Shown one piece after another: positions 1 to 6,896 of a DNA stretch of 11,817 nucleotides (position 1 is its first letter; every line of letters begins with the position of its first letter). Source of the DNA: Acidobacteriota bacterium (GTDB lineage Bacteria > Acidobacteriota > Blastocatellia > Pyrinomonadales > Pyrinomonadaceae); the NCBI GenBank assembly GCA_003222835.1, contig QHXE01000640.1, positions 1 to 11,817 on the forward strand, given 5' to 3'. The position numbers and the translations under genes were made by a program. A model generated the notes under the pieces. The model did no database searches and was not told where the DNA came from. It saw only the letters and a list, made by a program, of their open reading frames with translations.

Positions 1-1
1 A

Positions 2-133
2 TACCTGATTAAAGTGAAACGCGCCGCAGGACGACCGAAAGACTTTGAGGCGATCGCGGAGCTCGAAGCAATTCTTGAAGAGAGGCAGCAGGCAAACAAT
101 CAAAATCTCAAAGCGAACTCTTCATCACAATAA
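2..133 (+). CDS. 3' end of a nucleotidyltransferase-like protein (partial)
   Basis: An open frame enters from the left edge and ends at TAA 131-133, giving 43 residues that begin YLIKVKRAAGRPKDFEAIAE. The pattern K-x-AAGRPKD followed by an acidic helix with repeated LE pairs is typical of the last helix of stand-alone nucleotidyltransferase-fold proteins (AbiEii or DUF6036-type, often antitoxin-like). The catalytic part lies outside the window, so the family call rests only on this tail. Its last 9 bases overlap the 3' end of the convergent SDR gene, so neither gene has room for its own intergenic terminator. The reading frame is fairly sure; the function is tentative. Confidence 0.55.
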   Translation, partial: YLIKVKRAAGRPKDFEAIAELEAILEERQQANNQNLKANSSSQ

Positions 134-967
134 TCGATTCGATGCCAGCCAATGTCCTCCATCCACAACCAGCACTGCGCCGTTAATGTAGCTGGCTGCG
201 TCGGAGCAAAGAAACACCGCGGCATTCTCGATGTCTTTGATCAAGCCAAAGCGGCCAAGGGGAACTCTCTTGCGAAGTTTCTCTTTGATCGGCTCAGGAA
301 CCAGCCGCTGCATTCCTTCGGTGTCTTCGATTGGGCCAGGTGCGATGGCGTTGACGCGAATTCCGTAACGTCCCCATTCAACCGCGAGATTCTTGGTTAG
401 CGCGTCGACGCCGGCTTTCGCCGCTGAAACGTGAAGCTGCATCGGCGTGCCGAGGTAATGCAGCGTCGCGCTGATGTTCAGGATCTGGCCACGGTTCTTT
501 TTTAATTCAGCGAACGCTGCGCGACAAACATTGAACGTGCCTTTCAGATCGATATCGACGACAGTGCCGAAGCCGTTTGGTGAAAGCTCCTCCGCGGTAC
601 AGAGAAAATTTCCGGCAGCGCCATTGACGACGATATCAATTTTGCCGAAGCGTTCGACAGTTGCAACAATTGCTTTTTCAACTTCTTCGGGTTTGCGCAC
701 GTCAGCGGCGGCGGCAAAAGCTTCTCCGATGGAGGTGTCTTCTGAATGAGCACCCTCCCTCACGGTCGGGTTTCTGCCTCTGGCGTCGTTGATCGCTTTG
801 GCGGCGGGTTCGAGATGTTCAATACTGCGGCTGACGAGCGCCACGTTAGCGCCTGCTTCCGCCAGCGCACGCGCCACACCGCCCGTGATTCCGGTACCGC
901 CGCCTGTCACGAAAGCAACGTGGTCTTTTAGAATTCCGTCGGCGAAAACTGCGCGACTCGTATTCAT
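125..967 (-). CDS. SDR-family oxidoreductase, 2,4-dienoyl-CoA reductase (DECR2) type
   Basis: This is a 280-residue NAD(P)-dependent short-chain dehydrogenase. A Rossmann glycine motif TGGGTGI is at 21-27, the NGAAGN segment at 115-120, and IRVNAIAPGPI at 203-213. The active-site strand has Ser166 and Lys184, but the usual YxxxK tyrosine position is Val180. With the ISATL segment and the VSAAKAGVDAL helix, this matches peroxisomal-type 2,4-dienoyl-CoA reductases, which also lack that tyrosine, rather than ordinary SDR dehydrogenases. The likely role is reduction of 2,4-dienoyl-CoA during unsaturated fatty-acid oxidation in the cytoplasm. An extra stretch of about 17 residues (66-82) sits before the ADVRKPEE segment. 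ATG at 967 gives a natural N-terminus; no strong Shine-Dalgarno is seen. It lies 37 bp after the retropepsin gene on the same strand. Confidence 0.88.
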   Translation of the reverse strand: MNTSRAVFADGILKDHVAFVTGGGTGITGGVARALAEAGANVALVSRSIEHLEPAAKAINDARGRNPTVREGAHSEDTSIGEAFAAAADVRKPEEVEKAIVATVERFGKIDIVVNGAAGNFLCTAEELSPNGFGTVVDIDLKGTFNVCRAAFAELKKNRGQILNISATLHYLGTPMQLHVSAAKAGVDALTKNLAVEWGRYGIRVNAIAPGPIEDTEGMQRLVPEPIKEKLRKRVPLGRFGLIKDIENAAVFLCSDAASYINGAVLVVDGGHWLASNRLL

Positions 968-1004
968 TTACCCAAGGAGCAAACCCGTTCGAATCAGAGA
1001 GATC

Positions 1005-1335
1005 TCAACTCAGCGATAAGGCACCGGCGCGAAAGTCCAGATTGAGTTCCTGACTGCGGAAGAAATCTAATCCCAGCAACCCATCAACGCCGGCACTCGG
1101 CGGGAGGGTGTGGGCTATTACATTAAGATCCAGGCGCTCTTGTCCCAGCGCAACGATTTCGCACCACCGCAAGACGCGGCGCGTACTCAACACCACTGCC
1201 CGTAGTCATTTCCACTCTCTCAGCCGCCAACGAAGGATCGTAACCCATCGCTAAAAGTAAGCCACTATTGATCGTCGTCGTGGTCGCACCTGTATCAAGC
1301 GCAAGCGTCAGGGTGCCCGTGAATGAATAACTCAC
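1005..1335 (-). pseudogene. retropepsin-like aspartic protease, split by a +1 frameshift
   Basis: Two overlapping frames together make one clan AA aspartic protease. The first half starts at GTG 1335 and carries the LALDTGATTT active-site motif (Asp14) and the TTGSGVEYAP flap region. The second frame continues with IVALGQERLDLNVIAHTLPP and the SAGVDGLLGLDFF motif, ending in TGA at 1005-1007. Removing one base from the TTT at 1157-1159 (AAA on the coding strand) joins APRLAVVR directly to IVALGQ. The start lies in GTGA, overlapping the stop of the upstream DUF5678-like gene, so translation is coupled. From memory of the family, the N-terminus also lacks about 15 residues of the first beta strand between MSYSF and the DTG strand. 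The sequence therefore looks either decayed or wrong by one base. Confidence 0.75.
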
Positions 1336-1559
1336 ACTACAACCTCTGAGCCTTCTGGTATTTCACCTGTATAGAGAATCGCGAATCGTTTGGGACGAAC
1401 GGCTATCGCTTTACGATATACCTCGTCTCTGTCTTTGCTGTGATGAACGACTTTTCCCTTCACAACCTCGAGCTGTTCGTTAGTTTCGGGTTCCACAACT
1501 AAAACCCACTCTGAGTCAAACTCAGATTCAATCTCAGCGTTCGTCATCACTTTTTCCAT
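1332..1559 (-). CDS. DUF5678-like small hypothetical protein
   Basis: This encodes a 75-residue soluble, acidic protein with no signal peptide or membrane segment. The core SEWVLVVEPETNEQLEVVKG, then HHSKDRDEV and a later RPKRFAILYTG strand, resembles DUF5678-type proteins, which commonly sit just upstream of retropepsin-like proteases in environmental bacteria. ATG at 1559 is preceded by AAGGGAG about 6 bases upstream, a good ribosome binding site; Met5 is a possible alternative start. Its TGA overlaps the GTG start of the protease as GTGA, indicating a two-gene translational unit. The biochemical role is unknown. A function tied to the protease, as inhibitor, substrate adaptor or antitoxin-like partner, is only a guess from gene order. 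Confidence 0.75.
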   Translation of the reverse strand: MEKVMTNAEIESEFDSEWVLVVEPETNEQLEVVKGKVVHHSKDRDEVYRKAIAVRPKRFAILYTGEIPEGSEVVV

Positions 1560-1613
1560 AGCAACTCCCTTTTACTTCAGCATAATCGAGGCTTCTAGTG
1601 TCGGCAGATAAGA

Positions 1614-3587
1614 TCAGCCGCCCGGAATAAACGGCCGCGATTGGACTATATAAATCTGGCCTTTCATAAAAGCCCACTCGATATCCTGATCCTTTCCGCC
1701 AAAGACCCGCTTGATATTCGCCGCGGCCGTGGCCAGACGACGAACAACATCGTCACTCAACACGAACCGCTCGCCGCTGATCGGAATTTCCTTGATCCCG
1801 CCACGCTCGTCAAAGGTAAGCAGACTGTCCTCCTCTGATCGCGTCAACACCTGCACGGCGTTCGCTTGCGGCCGATAGACGACCTGCTCGGCGATCCGCT
1901 GTCCTTCGACGACTTTCATTCCCAGACCACGTTTGGCGCTGATGTAGACGGCCGGGTCCTTATCTTCGCGATTGAATGGATCGGCGGTGATCATCACGCC
2001 CGAGCTTTCTGAGTTGATCCCTTCCTGAATCAGCACCGCCATAAAGATTTTCATATGATCGATGCCGGCACGCTCGCGCGCTTCGTATGCTTCAAAGTTC
2101 CACACCGAGGCCCACACAAACTTGATCGCTTCGATCAGTTGTTCGTCACCGCGGACGTTTGGCTGCGTGGAATACAATCCGGCGCCGTTGAAGTTCGGCA
2201 AGTCTTCACTGTTGGTCGAGCTGCGCGCGAAGACTCCCTTGGTTCCGAACTCGGCCTGCAAGCGTCGGAGAACCTCGACTCGCAGTTGTGGGTTCATGGT
2301 TCCGCGCTGGATCTGCTCACGCATTCTCGTGAGATAAGCGCGACGATACGCGGGATCGTGGACGAACTTCTGATCGTTCAGCATCTGATAAATTGCATCG
2401 TCCAGTTTGTTCTCTCTTAGAAATTGATCGTAGTAAAAGAATGGAATCGTGAAGCCGGGCGGCACTGCGAACCCTGGCAGATGCGCGTGAATAATCTCAC
2501 CCAAGTTCGCGGATTTTGCTCCGTAAGCCACGACTGAGGAAGCGCGTTGCTCACTCAAAGCCGCCAGACGAGTTACAGAAAGATCGGAACGCGGCTTCAT
2601 CACATCCAGCCGCTCCTTCAATCTCTTCTGGTATTCATCAAGAGCTTTCAGGTCAGCACGCTTGATTGAATAAGTATCGCGGCGCGCGTCGAACTCAACC
2701 CACCAACCGTTATATTGCTTGAACAACTCCTGCGCGTTCTTGATGTAAACGTTCGGAATTCCCCAGCCTTTCGCCAACAGATTGATGTGCGACAGCGGTG
2801 TCGAAGGCTTGGTCGTGATGATTCCCGCGACCGGCGGAAGTTGCACCGGCACTTCATCGAGCACCAGAATTTCGTTGAAACCGATCTCGACGTGCTCGTC
2901 GAGTCTGGGAATGACGTGAATACGGCCCAACCCTTTGGCCACGTTTAATGCCTGATAGTCCTGCTCTTTTGAAATGTCAGTCTGAAGCACGCGTTGCAAG
3001 CCCGGAATGCTTGCTGAAACTTGCTCTTGCCGCAGAGAGTTTGGCTTGAAAACAACCGGAACAAAGAAAGACTTGTTGATAATATCCGATGCCAGTTTAA
3101 TTTGATCTGCCGGAATCAGATCGCCTTCCCAGAATTCGAACGTCCAGCGGCGCACCGGAGTCTGATAAGCGATCGTACCCATAATGAAACGACGATTCGC
3201 CTTCAGATAGTTATTCTCAAAAAAGACCTGGCCACGTTCCAACGAGAGATACGTGCCGTTAACGAAATCTTTGTGAAAGGGGTATCGCTTCGTGTTGACG
3301 TAATGGATGCGATTGCCGCTCTGACGGTCAATGACGAACAGCGCGTGCGGCAACGCGTACGGCGTATTCGGATCGTAGACGACCGCGAGCGAATCGAATT
3401 CAGCGCGTGAATGGACGGCGGGAAGTGAACGTGGCGATCCCGGTGCGGGTTTTTCCAACTGCCGCGCGACCGCGGATAGTCCCTCGAGCCTTTGCGAGCT
3501 GATCCATGTGCACAGCATCAGGGAGATCGCCCACCCAGCGATACACCTTTTCGTCCTTCTGTTCGGCTTAGAAGAGCTGCTTAGCAT
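1614..3587 (-). CDS. exported PEP/pyruvate-binding-domain phosphotransferase, GWD-like domain order
   Basis: This is a 657-residue protein. Residues 1-14 are basic and 15-31 hydrophobic, consistent with a signal peptide or single anchor. Residues 65-180 form an unrecognised N-terminal domain. A phosphohistidine swivel domain follows at about 235-300, with His267 in STPLSHINLLA and the trailing GWGIPNVY. After a helical linker (310-345) comes a PPDK/PEP-synthase N-terminal-type ATP-grasp domain from about 355 to 655: AKSANLGEI, VPPGFTIPF, ARSSTNSEDLPNFNGAG and DQDIEWAF near 633-640, closing with IYIVQSRPF. Swivel before ATP-grasp and no C-terminal PEP-binding barrel is the order of glucan water dikinases, not PEP synthase, so phosphorylation of a glycan or another acceptor is more plausible than PEP synthesis. 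Export of an ATP-dependent enzyme is odd. ATG 3587 has GAGGCAAGG upstream. Confidence 0.82.
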   Translation of the reverse strand: MLSSSSKPNRRTKRCIAGWAISLMLCTWISSQRLEGLSAVARQLEKPAPGSPRSLPAVHSRAEFDSLAVVYDPNTPYALPHALFVIDRQSGNRIHYVNTKRYPFHKDFVNGTYLSLERGQVFFENNYLKANRRFIMGTIAYQTPVRRWTFEFWEGDLIPADQIKLASDIINKSFFVPVVFKPNSLRQEQVSASIPGLQRVLQTDISKEQDYQALNVAKGLGRIHVIPRLDEHVEIGFNEILVLDEVPVQLPPVAGIITTKPSTPLSHINLLAKGWGIPNVYIKNAQELFKQYNGWWVEFDARRDTYSIKRADLKALDEYQKRLKERLDVMKPRSDLSVTRLAALSEQRASSVVAYGAKSANLGEIIHAHLPGFAVPPGFTIPFFYYDQFLRENKLDDAIYQMLNDQKFVHDPAYRRAYLTRMREQIQRGTMNPQLRVEVLRRLQAEFGTKGVFARSSTNSEDLPNFNGAGLYSTQPNVRGDEQLIEAIKFVWASVWNFEAYEARERAGIDHMKIFMAVLIQEGINSESSGVMITADPFNREDKDPAVYISAKRGLGMKVVEGQRIAEQVVYRPQANAVQVLTRSEEDSLLTFDERGGIKEIPISGERFVLSDDVVRRLATAAANIKRVFGGKDQDIEWAFMKGQIYIVQSRPFIPGG

Positions 3588-3615
3588 CGCCTTGCCTCAA
3601 TACCGCGCGCGAGTA

Positions 3616-3945
3616 TCAATTCTCGTATTCGAGGCCCGCCCCGCTGCCAAAATAACTCTCAAGCTTGCCGATAAAACTGTCGAGCCGATTCGTGTTGTCG
3701 TTTATGGCCGCTTGCGTCTCGCCAAGTGCTTTCAGCATCAGCCGATTAGTCTCCACCAGTTCTTTGCACAAGTCCGCATATCGCTCCATTTGGTCAGTCA
3801 CTGACTCGGCGACGTGAATCCAACGCTCCAAACGATCGGTTAGTGACACCATTGAATCGATAATCCTCTCCGCGCCCTCCACGAACTTTCCCTGGCTATC
3901 GAGCAAGGCATGAACGTATTGACCAAGTTCATTCTCGATGTTCAC
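3616..3945 (-). CDS. small coiled-coil protein coupled to the decarboxylase gene
   Basis: This encodes a 109-residue protein that is almost entirely helical. Heptad-like spacing of hydrophobic residues runs from about residue 8 to 96 (for example LTDRLERWIHVAESV and LVETNRLMLKAL), with no membrane segment or signal peptide. The start is GTG at 3945, and its G is also the last base of the upstream TAG stop, so re-initiation by ribosomes finishing the decarboxylase is likely. The stop lies 28 bp before the start of the exported phosphotransferase gene. I do not recognise a family. The composition suggests an oligomeric scaffold or a regulator of one of its neighbours, but nothing in the sequence identifies the partner. 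Confidence 0.7.
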   Translation of the reverse strand: MNIENELGQYVHALLDSQGKFVEGAERIIDSMVSLTDRLERWIHVAESVTDQMERYADLCKELVETNRLMLKALGETQAAINDNTNRLDSFIGKLESYFGSGAGLEYEN

Positions 3946-5399
3946 TAAAATTCTCCTTTCTGAATCTGTTCGCCTTCGATGACGAGCAATTCTACCAGAT
4001 CATCAATATGCCGGGCTTCAGTCAAGTAACTATTTATGTTGACTCGCAAAGCCCGCCGCCCGTGCAAAATCGTCGAGGGAAAGAAAGCTTTGCCGCTCTT
4101 TTCGATTCGTTGTTGCAAAGCCTGTTGGACCCGATCCTGATCTGTTGGGGGCAGAGCACCTACCCAAACCGGTAAATATCGAAAGCAGCACACGGCCGTT
4201 TCAATCTCGCCGACGCGTTCAAAGTCCGGGAGTTCGTCGAGCCGGCCGGCAAAGTACTCCGTTAGTTCAATATGACGCTCGACCGTTTCAGCATAGCCAC
4301 GCTTCCCCATAAACTTGAAAGCCATCCAAAGTTTCAGCGCGTTGAAGCGCCGCGTGCCCATCTGGCCGTAGCGAAAGAAATCGTATTCGACGTCGACGCC
4401 CCCGCGATCCTCGCTGAGATATTCCGGAGATATATCAAAGGAATCGCGCAACACGTTCCCGCCATCCCGTACCAGCGTCGCGCCGCAGGCGAATGGTACG
4501 AACATCCATTTGTGTGGATCGAAGGTGATCGAATTTGAGAGTTCGATTCCTCGCAGTTTGTGTCGGTGCTGGTCTGAAAAACCCAGCCCTCCGCCATAGG
4601 CTGCATCGACGTGAAACCAGCAGTTGTTCTCGCGAGCAATGGACGCGAGTTCGGGCAATGAATCGATTACGCCGGTCGAAGTAGCGCCGGCCATTCCCAC
4701 GATACAGCAGGGAACGCGCCCTTCGGCACGATCTTCGTCGATCGCTTCGCGCAGTAAGTCGAGCCGAATATGAAAGCGTGCGTCCGTATCGATTTTCCGC
4801 AAGCTCTTTCGCCCCAGACCGAGAATGTCAACGCTTTTTTCCACAGAGAAATGGCATTGTTCCGAAGCGTAGACCACCAACTCACCCGCGGCGCGCATTC
4901 CGAGTCCGGTGATATTGTCCGCGACGGAATCGCGCGCGCACTTCAAAGCAATCAGGTTCGCTTCCGAACCGCCGCTTGCCAGGACGCCAAAAGCGCCCGG
5001 TCCGTAACCAAGCAGCTCGCATAACCAACGGATTGCGCGGTCCTCGATAAGCGCCGAGGTTGGCCCGTTTCTCCAAGCCCCGGCGTTTTGATTGAGGGCC
5101 GAACATAAGGCGTCGGCCCAGACGCCAATCGCAAGTGGCGTTGGATTAAACTGACCGAAATAACGGGGGCTGGGAATCTGCATCGCGTGCGGCGCCACGT
5201 CGCGAGCAAACCGGGCCAGAATATCTTCCGCGGCCATTCCGTTAATCGGCAGAGGCTCATCGAATAGCGTTCGCAATTGGGCCGGCGTGGCGGGCGAGGT
5301 CACCGGCGCGGAATCAAGTTTGGCGGCCTGTTCGCTGATGAGTTTCGTTACGACGCGGCCTAACGATTCGTGCTGCTCTCTTAATGATTCGCTGGTCAT
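3945..5399 (-). CDS. PLP-dependent (group II) decarboxylase
   Basis: This 484-residue fold-type I PLP enzyme has the length and motif set of the aromatic-amino-acid/glutamate decarboxylase family. Seen in order: PRYFGQFNPTP (78-88, substrate side), ASGGSEANLIALKCARD (141-157, phosphate binding), CHFS with His183 (expected to stack on the cofactor ring), FHVDAAYGGG with Asp265 (pyridine nitrogen), and FDPHKWM with Lys297 (Schiff-base lysine). It probably decarboxylates an L-amino acid to an amine in the cytoplasm; the substrate cannot be read from the motifs, and annotation as AADC, tyrosine or glutamate decarboxylase would be over-specific. ATG at 5399 is the first in-frame start, with no clear Shine-Dalgarno. 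It is divergent from rsmG and heads the six-gene minus-strand run. Confidence 0.9.
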   Translation of the reverse strand: MTSESLREQHESLGRVVTKLISEQAAKLDSAPVTSPATPAQLRTLFDEPLPINGMAAEDILARFARDVAPHAMQIPSPRYFGQFNPTPLAIGVWADALCSALNQNAGAWRNGPTSALIEDRAIRWLCELLGYGPGAFGVLASGGSEANLIALKCARDSVADNITGLGMRAAGELVVYASEQCHFSVEKSVDILGLGRKSLRKIDTDARFHIRLDLLREAIDEDRAEGRVPCCIVGMAGATSTGVIDSLPELASIARENNCWFHVDAAYGGGLGFSDQHRHKLRGIELSNSITFDPHKWMFVPFACGATLVRDGGNVLRDSFDISPEYLSEDRGGVDVEYDFFRYGQMGTRRFNALKLWMAFKFMGKRGYAETVERHIELTEYFAGRLDELPDFERVGEIETAVCCFRYLPVWVGALPPTDQDRVQQALQQRIEKSGKAFFPSTILHGRRALRVNINSYLTEARHIDDLVELLVIEGEQIQKGEF

Positions 5400-5411
5400 C
5401 TATTCGTTACA

Positions 5412-5442
5412 GAACTGCGAGCGGTAGCAACCGGATCATGTT
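5412..5442 (+). repeat. single copy of a dispersed repeat arm (GAGCGGTAGCRACCGGATCAT)
   Basis: This 31-bp stretch matches 9521-9551 at about 26 of 31 positions. Its core, GAGCGGTAGCAACCGGATCAT, is also close to the reverse complement of 9738-9758. It fills most of the 51-bp gap between the divergent decarboxylase and rsmG starts, so any promoters or leaders for both genes must include it. Only one arm is visible here, unlike the paired arms downstream of mobA. Similar GAGCGGTAGCGACC words are, as far as I recall, frequent in Blastocatellia genomes; that part is from memory. Confidence 0.6.
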
Positions 5443-5450
5443 ACAGTCAA

Positions 5451-6083
5451 ATGCCAACATCGATTGAAAGGTTCCGCGAAGCACTGCACCACGATTGCAC
5501 AGACTTCGGCGTCCAACTCATAGATAGTGACATCGAACAATTGAGCGACTACTACGCGCTCCTGCTGAAGTGGAATCCCCGGCTGCATCTGGTTGCGCCG
5601 TGCACACCGGAAGAGTTTGCCACGCGTCACATTCTCGAGTCGTTGGTGCTGATTCAGCATCTGCCATCGAACGCCCGGGTCGCGGATATTGGTTCGGGGG
5701 CAGGCCTCCCGCTCATCCCATGTCTACTTGTCCGACACGATCTCCGCGTCACCTTACTAGAGTCATCGCAAAAAAAACTCACCTTTCTTCGCGAAGCTCT
5801 CCGCCACGCTCACAGCGCGACGCCTGGCCGTTTGATCGGAGCACGATTTGAGAATATTCCTGCTCCGGAAGCGGATTTCATCACGTGCCGCGCCCTGGAT
5901 CGATTTCCGGCCATGCTTCCCAAGTTAATCGATTGGGCGCCGGTGAATTCCACCCTCCTAATTTTTGCCGGCACCGCGCTCCGAAGACAACTCGAAGCCA
6001 GGTTTCCACCGGCTAAGTGCGAGCAAATTCCGAGGTCTGTGCAGCGTTTTCTTGTCGAAGTCAATCTGACGGTTCAAACGTAA
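5451..6083 (+). CDS. rsmG: 16S rRNA (guanine-N7)-methyltransferase RsmG (GidB)
   Basis: This 210-residue class I SAM-dependent methyltransferase methylates N7 of G527 (E. coli numbering) in 16S rRNA. An N-terminal helix region carries YYALLLKWNPRLHLVA (34-49, the family's WNxxxNLT-type segment) and TRHILESL (58-65). The SAM-binding loop is ADIGSGAGLPLIP (78-90). TLLESSQKKLTFLREAL (101-117) is the second strand and helix, and FITCRALDRF (143-152) corresponds to the family's 'RAV' strand. Length is normal for RsmG. ATG at 5451 fits family N-termini, though no Shine-Dalgarno precedes it. It is not next to mnmG or parAB as in many bacteria, and stands alone between the decarboxylase and a surface protein. 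The C-terminus lacks the usual long conserved tail but looks intact. Confidence 0.93.
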   Translation: MPTSIERFREALHHDCTDFGVQLIDSDIEQLSDYYALLLKWNPRLHLVAPCTPEEFATRHILESLVLIQHLPSNARVADIGSGAGLPLIPCLLVRHDLRVTLLESSQKKLTFLREALRHAHSATPGRLIGARFENIPAPEADFITCRALDRFPAMLPKLIDWAPVNSTLLIFAGTALRRQLEARFPPAKCEQIPRSVQRFLVEVNLTVQT

Positions 6084-6186
6084 AAGCAATCAACAGCAAA
6101 AGAGAAGCCGGCTATTTTTTGGAACCACAATTCGATTATCGGTTTCTTTTCCTCGCAGTTTTTCTTCTTAGAGTACGCGGCGGACG

Positions 6187-6228
6187 CTGAAGTCTCACGA
6201 TTGTGGGGCGCTCGCGCATTTCGACGCC
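6187..6228 (+). promoter_or_regulatory. 5' leader motif CTGAAGTCTCACG plus hairpin upstream of the PEP-CTERM gene
   Basis: The 13-mer CTGAAGTCTCACG (6187-6199) recurs exactly at 10843-10855, in front of the other exported surface-protein gene. Here it is followed by a possible RNA hairpin at 6207-6228: GGCG-c-TCG pairing with CGA-CGCC around a CGCATTT loop, 7 bp with one bulge. The ATG at 6264 lies 64 bp beyond the motif, with a strong GAGGGGG ribosome binding site. No good sigma70 promoter was found upstream; TAGAGT at 6169-6174 has no matching -35. The rest of the 180-bp gap between rsmG and this gene shows nothing else. The role is unproven. Confidence 0.4.
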
Positions 6229-6263
6229 ATTTCAAGTTTCCGAAGAAAACGAGGGGGATGTAA

Positions 6264-6896
6264 ATGCGATTTCTGACTAAGGTGACCTTAGGGCTGGCCG
6301 CTCTATTAATCTCGATAACGATTGCGCCGGCGACGAAGGCCGATTCGATTACGATCAGTTCCGGCGGATTTTCACTCAGCGATTTGGGCAACAATGGAGG
6401 CGGCGTCCCGGGAATGGATTCGCTGTTGGGAACAGCAGCTTCTGCCGGTCAGACGATAAATGGCTCCGGCAGCTTCGTAGCGCTGTTGAATCCCTTGACC
6501 TTTACCACTGCCTTCACCGGGCATGGTTCCGAAGGAACATACAACTTTAACTTCGCGCAGGACGTGACGATAGATGGAGTGACGCAAACTCTGAACATCG
6601 CGGGCACAATAGATATTGGGACGTTCGTCGATACAGTTCACATTCTTTCGTCTGATCCATTGACATTCAACTTTGGCACTTTCTCGGTAGACGTAAACGT
6701 CCTGCCCACGAGCATCGAGGGAATTGGACGGGGCGAATTCTCCGATTTTCTGAAGGCCCAGTTTGTCATCAGAACGGAGACGGAGCCGACGGCGACGCCT
6801 GAGCCGGCGACTCTCAGTTTACTGGGACTTGGTCTGGCAGGTGTGGCGGCTAAGTTACGGCAACGACGGAAGTCTTCGCACTCTCAAGTTACTTAA
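6264..6896 (+). CDS. PEP-CTERM sorting-domain surface protein
   Basis: This 210-residue exported protein has a signal peptide (MRFLTKV basic start, hydrophobic 8-22, probable cleavage after ATKA at 26). A Gly/Ser/Thr-rich, beta-strand-like middle spans 27-170. The C-terminus has the classic sorting signal: P179-E180-P181, a hydrophobic helix (ATLSLLGLGLAGVAA) and a basic cluster KLRQRRK. Family knowledge says exosortase removes this tail and delivers the protein to the cell surface or exopolysaccharide matrix; no exosortase gene is in the window. The start is well supported by GAGGGGG seven bases upstream. The middle matches no domain I recognise. The last 8 bases overlap the convergent S55 peptidase gene. 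Confidence 0.88.
   Translation: MRFLTKVTLGLAALLISITIAPATKADSITISSGGFSLSDLGNNGGGVPGMDSLLGTAASAGQTINGSGSFVALLNPLTFTTAFTGHGSEGTYNFNFAQDVTIDGVTQTLNIAGTIDIGTFVDTVHILSSDPLTFNFGTFSVDVNVLPTSIEGIGRGEFSDFLKAQFVIRTETEPTATPEPATLSLLGLGLAGVAAKLRQRRKSSHSQVT

Noticed and set aside
6095..6120. Possible rho-independent terminator after rsmG (AGCCGGCT then T-run)
   Set aside because: The GC palindrome has no room for a loop, so no stable stem forms before the T tract.
6074..6394. Minus-strand 106-codon ORF opposite the rsmG end and the PEP-CTERM start
   Set aside because: It is antisense to the PEP-CTERM signal peptide, with a Lys/Glu-rich, low-complexity translation and no ribosome binding site. It is a shadow frame.
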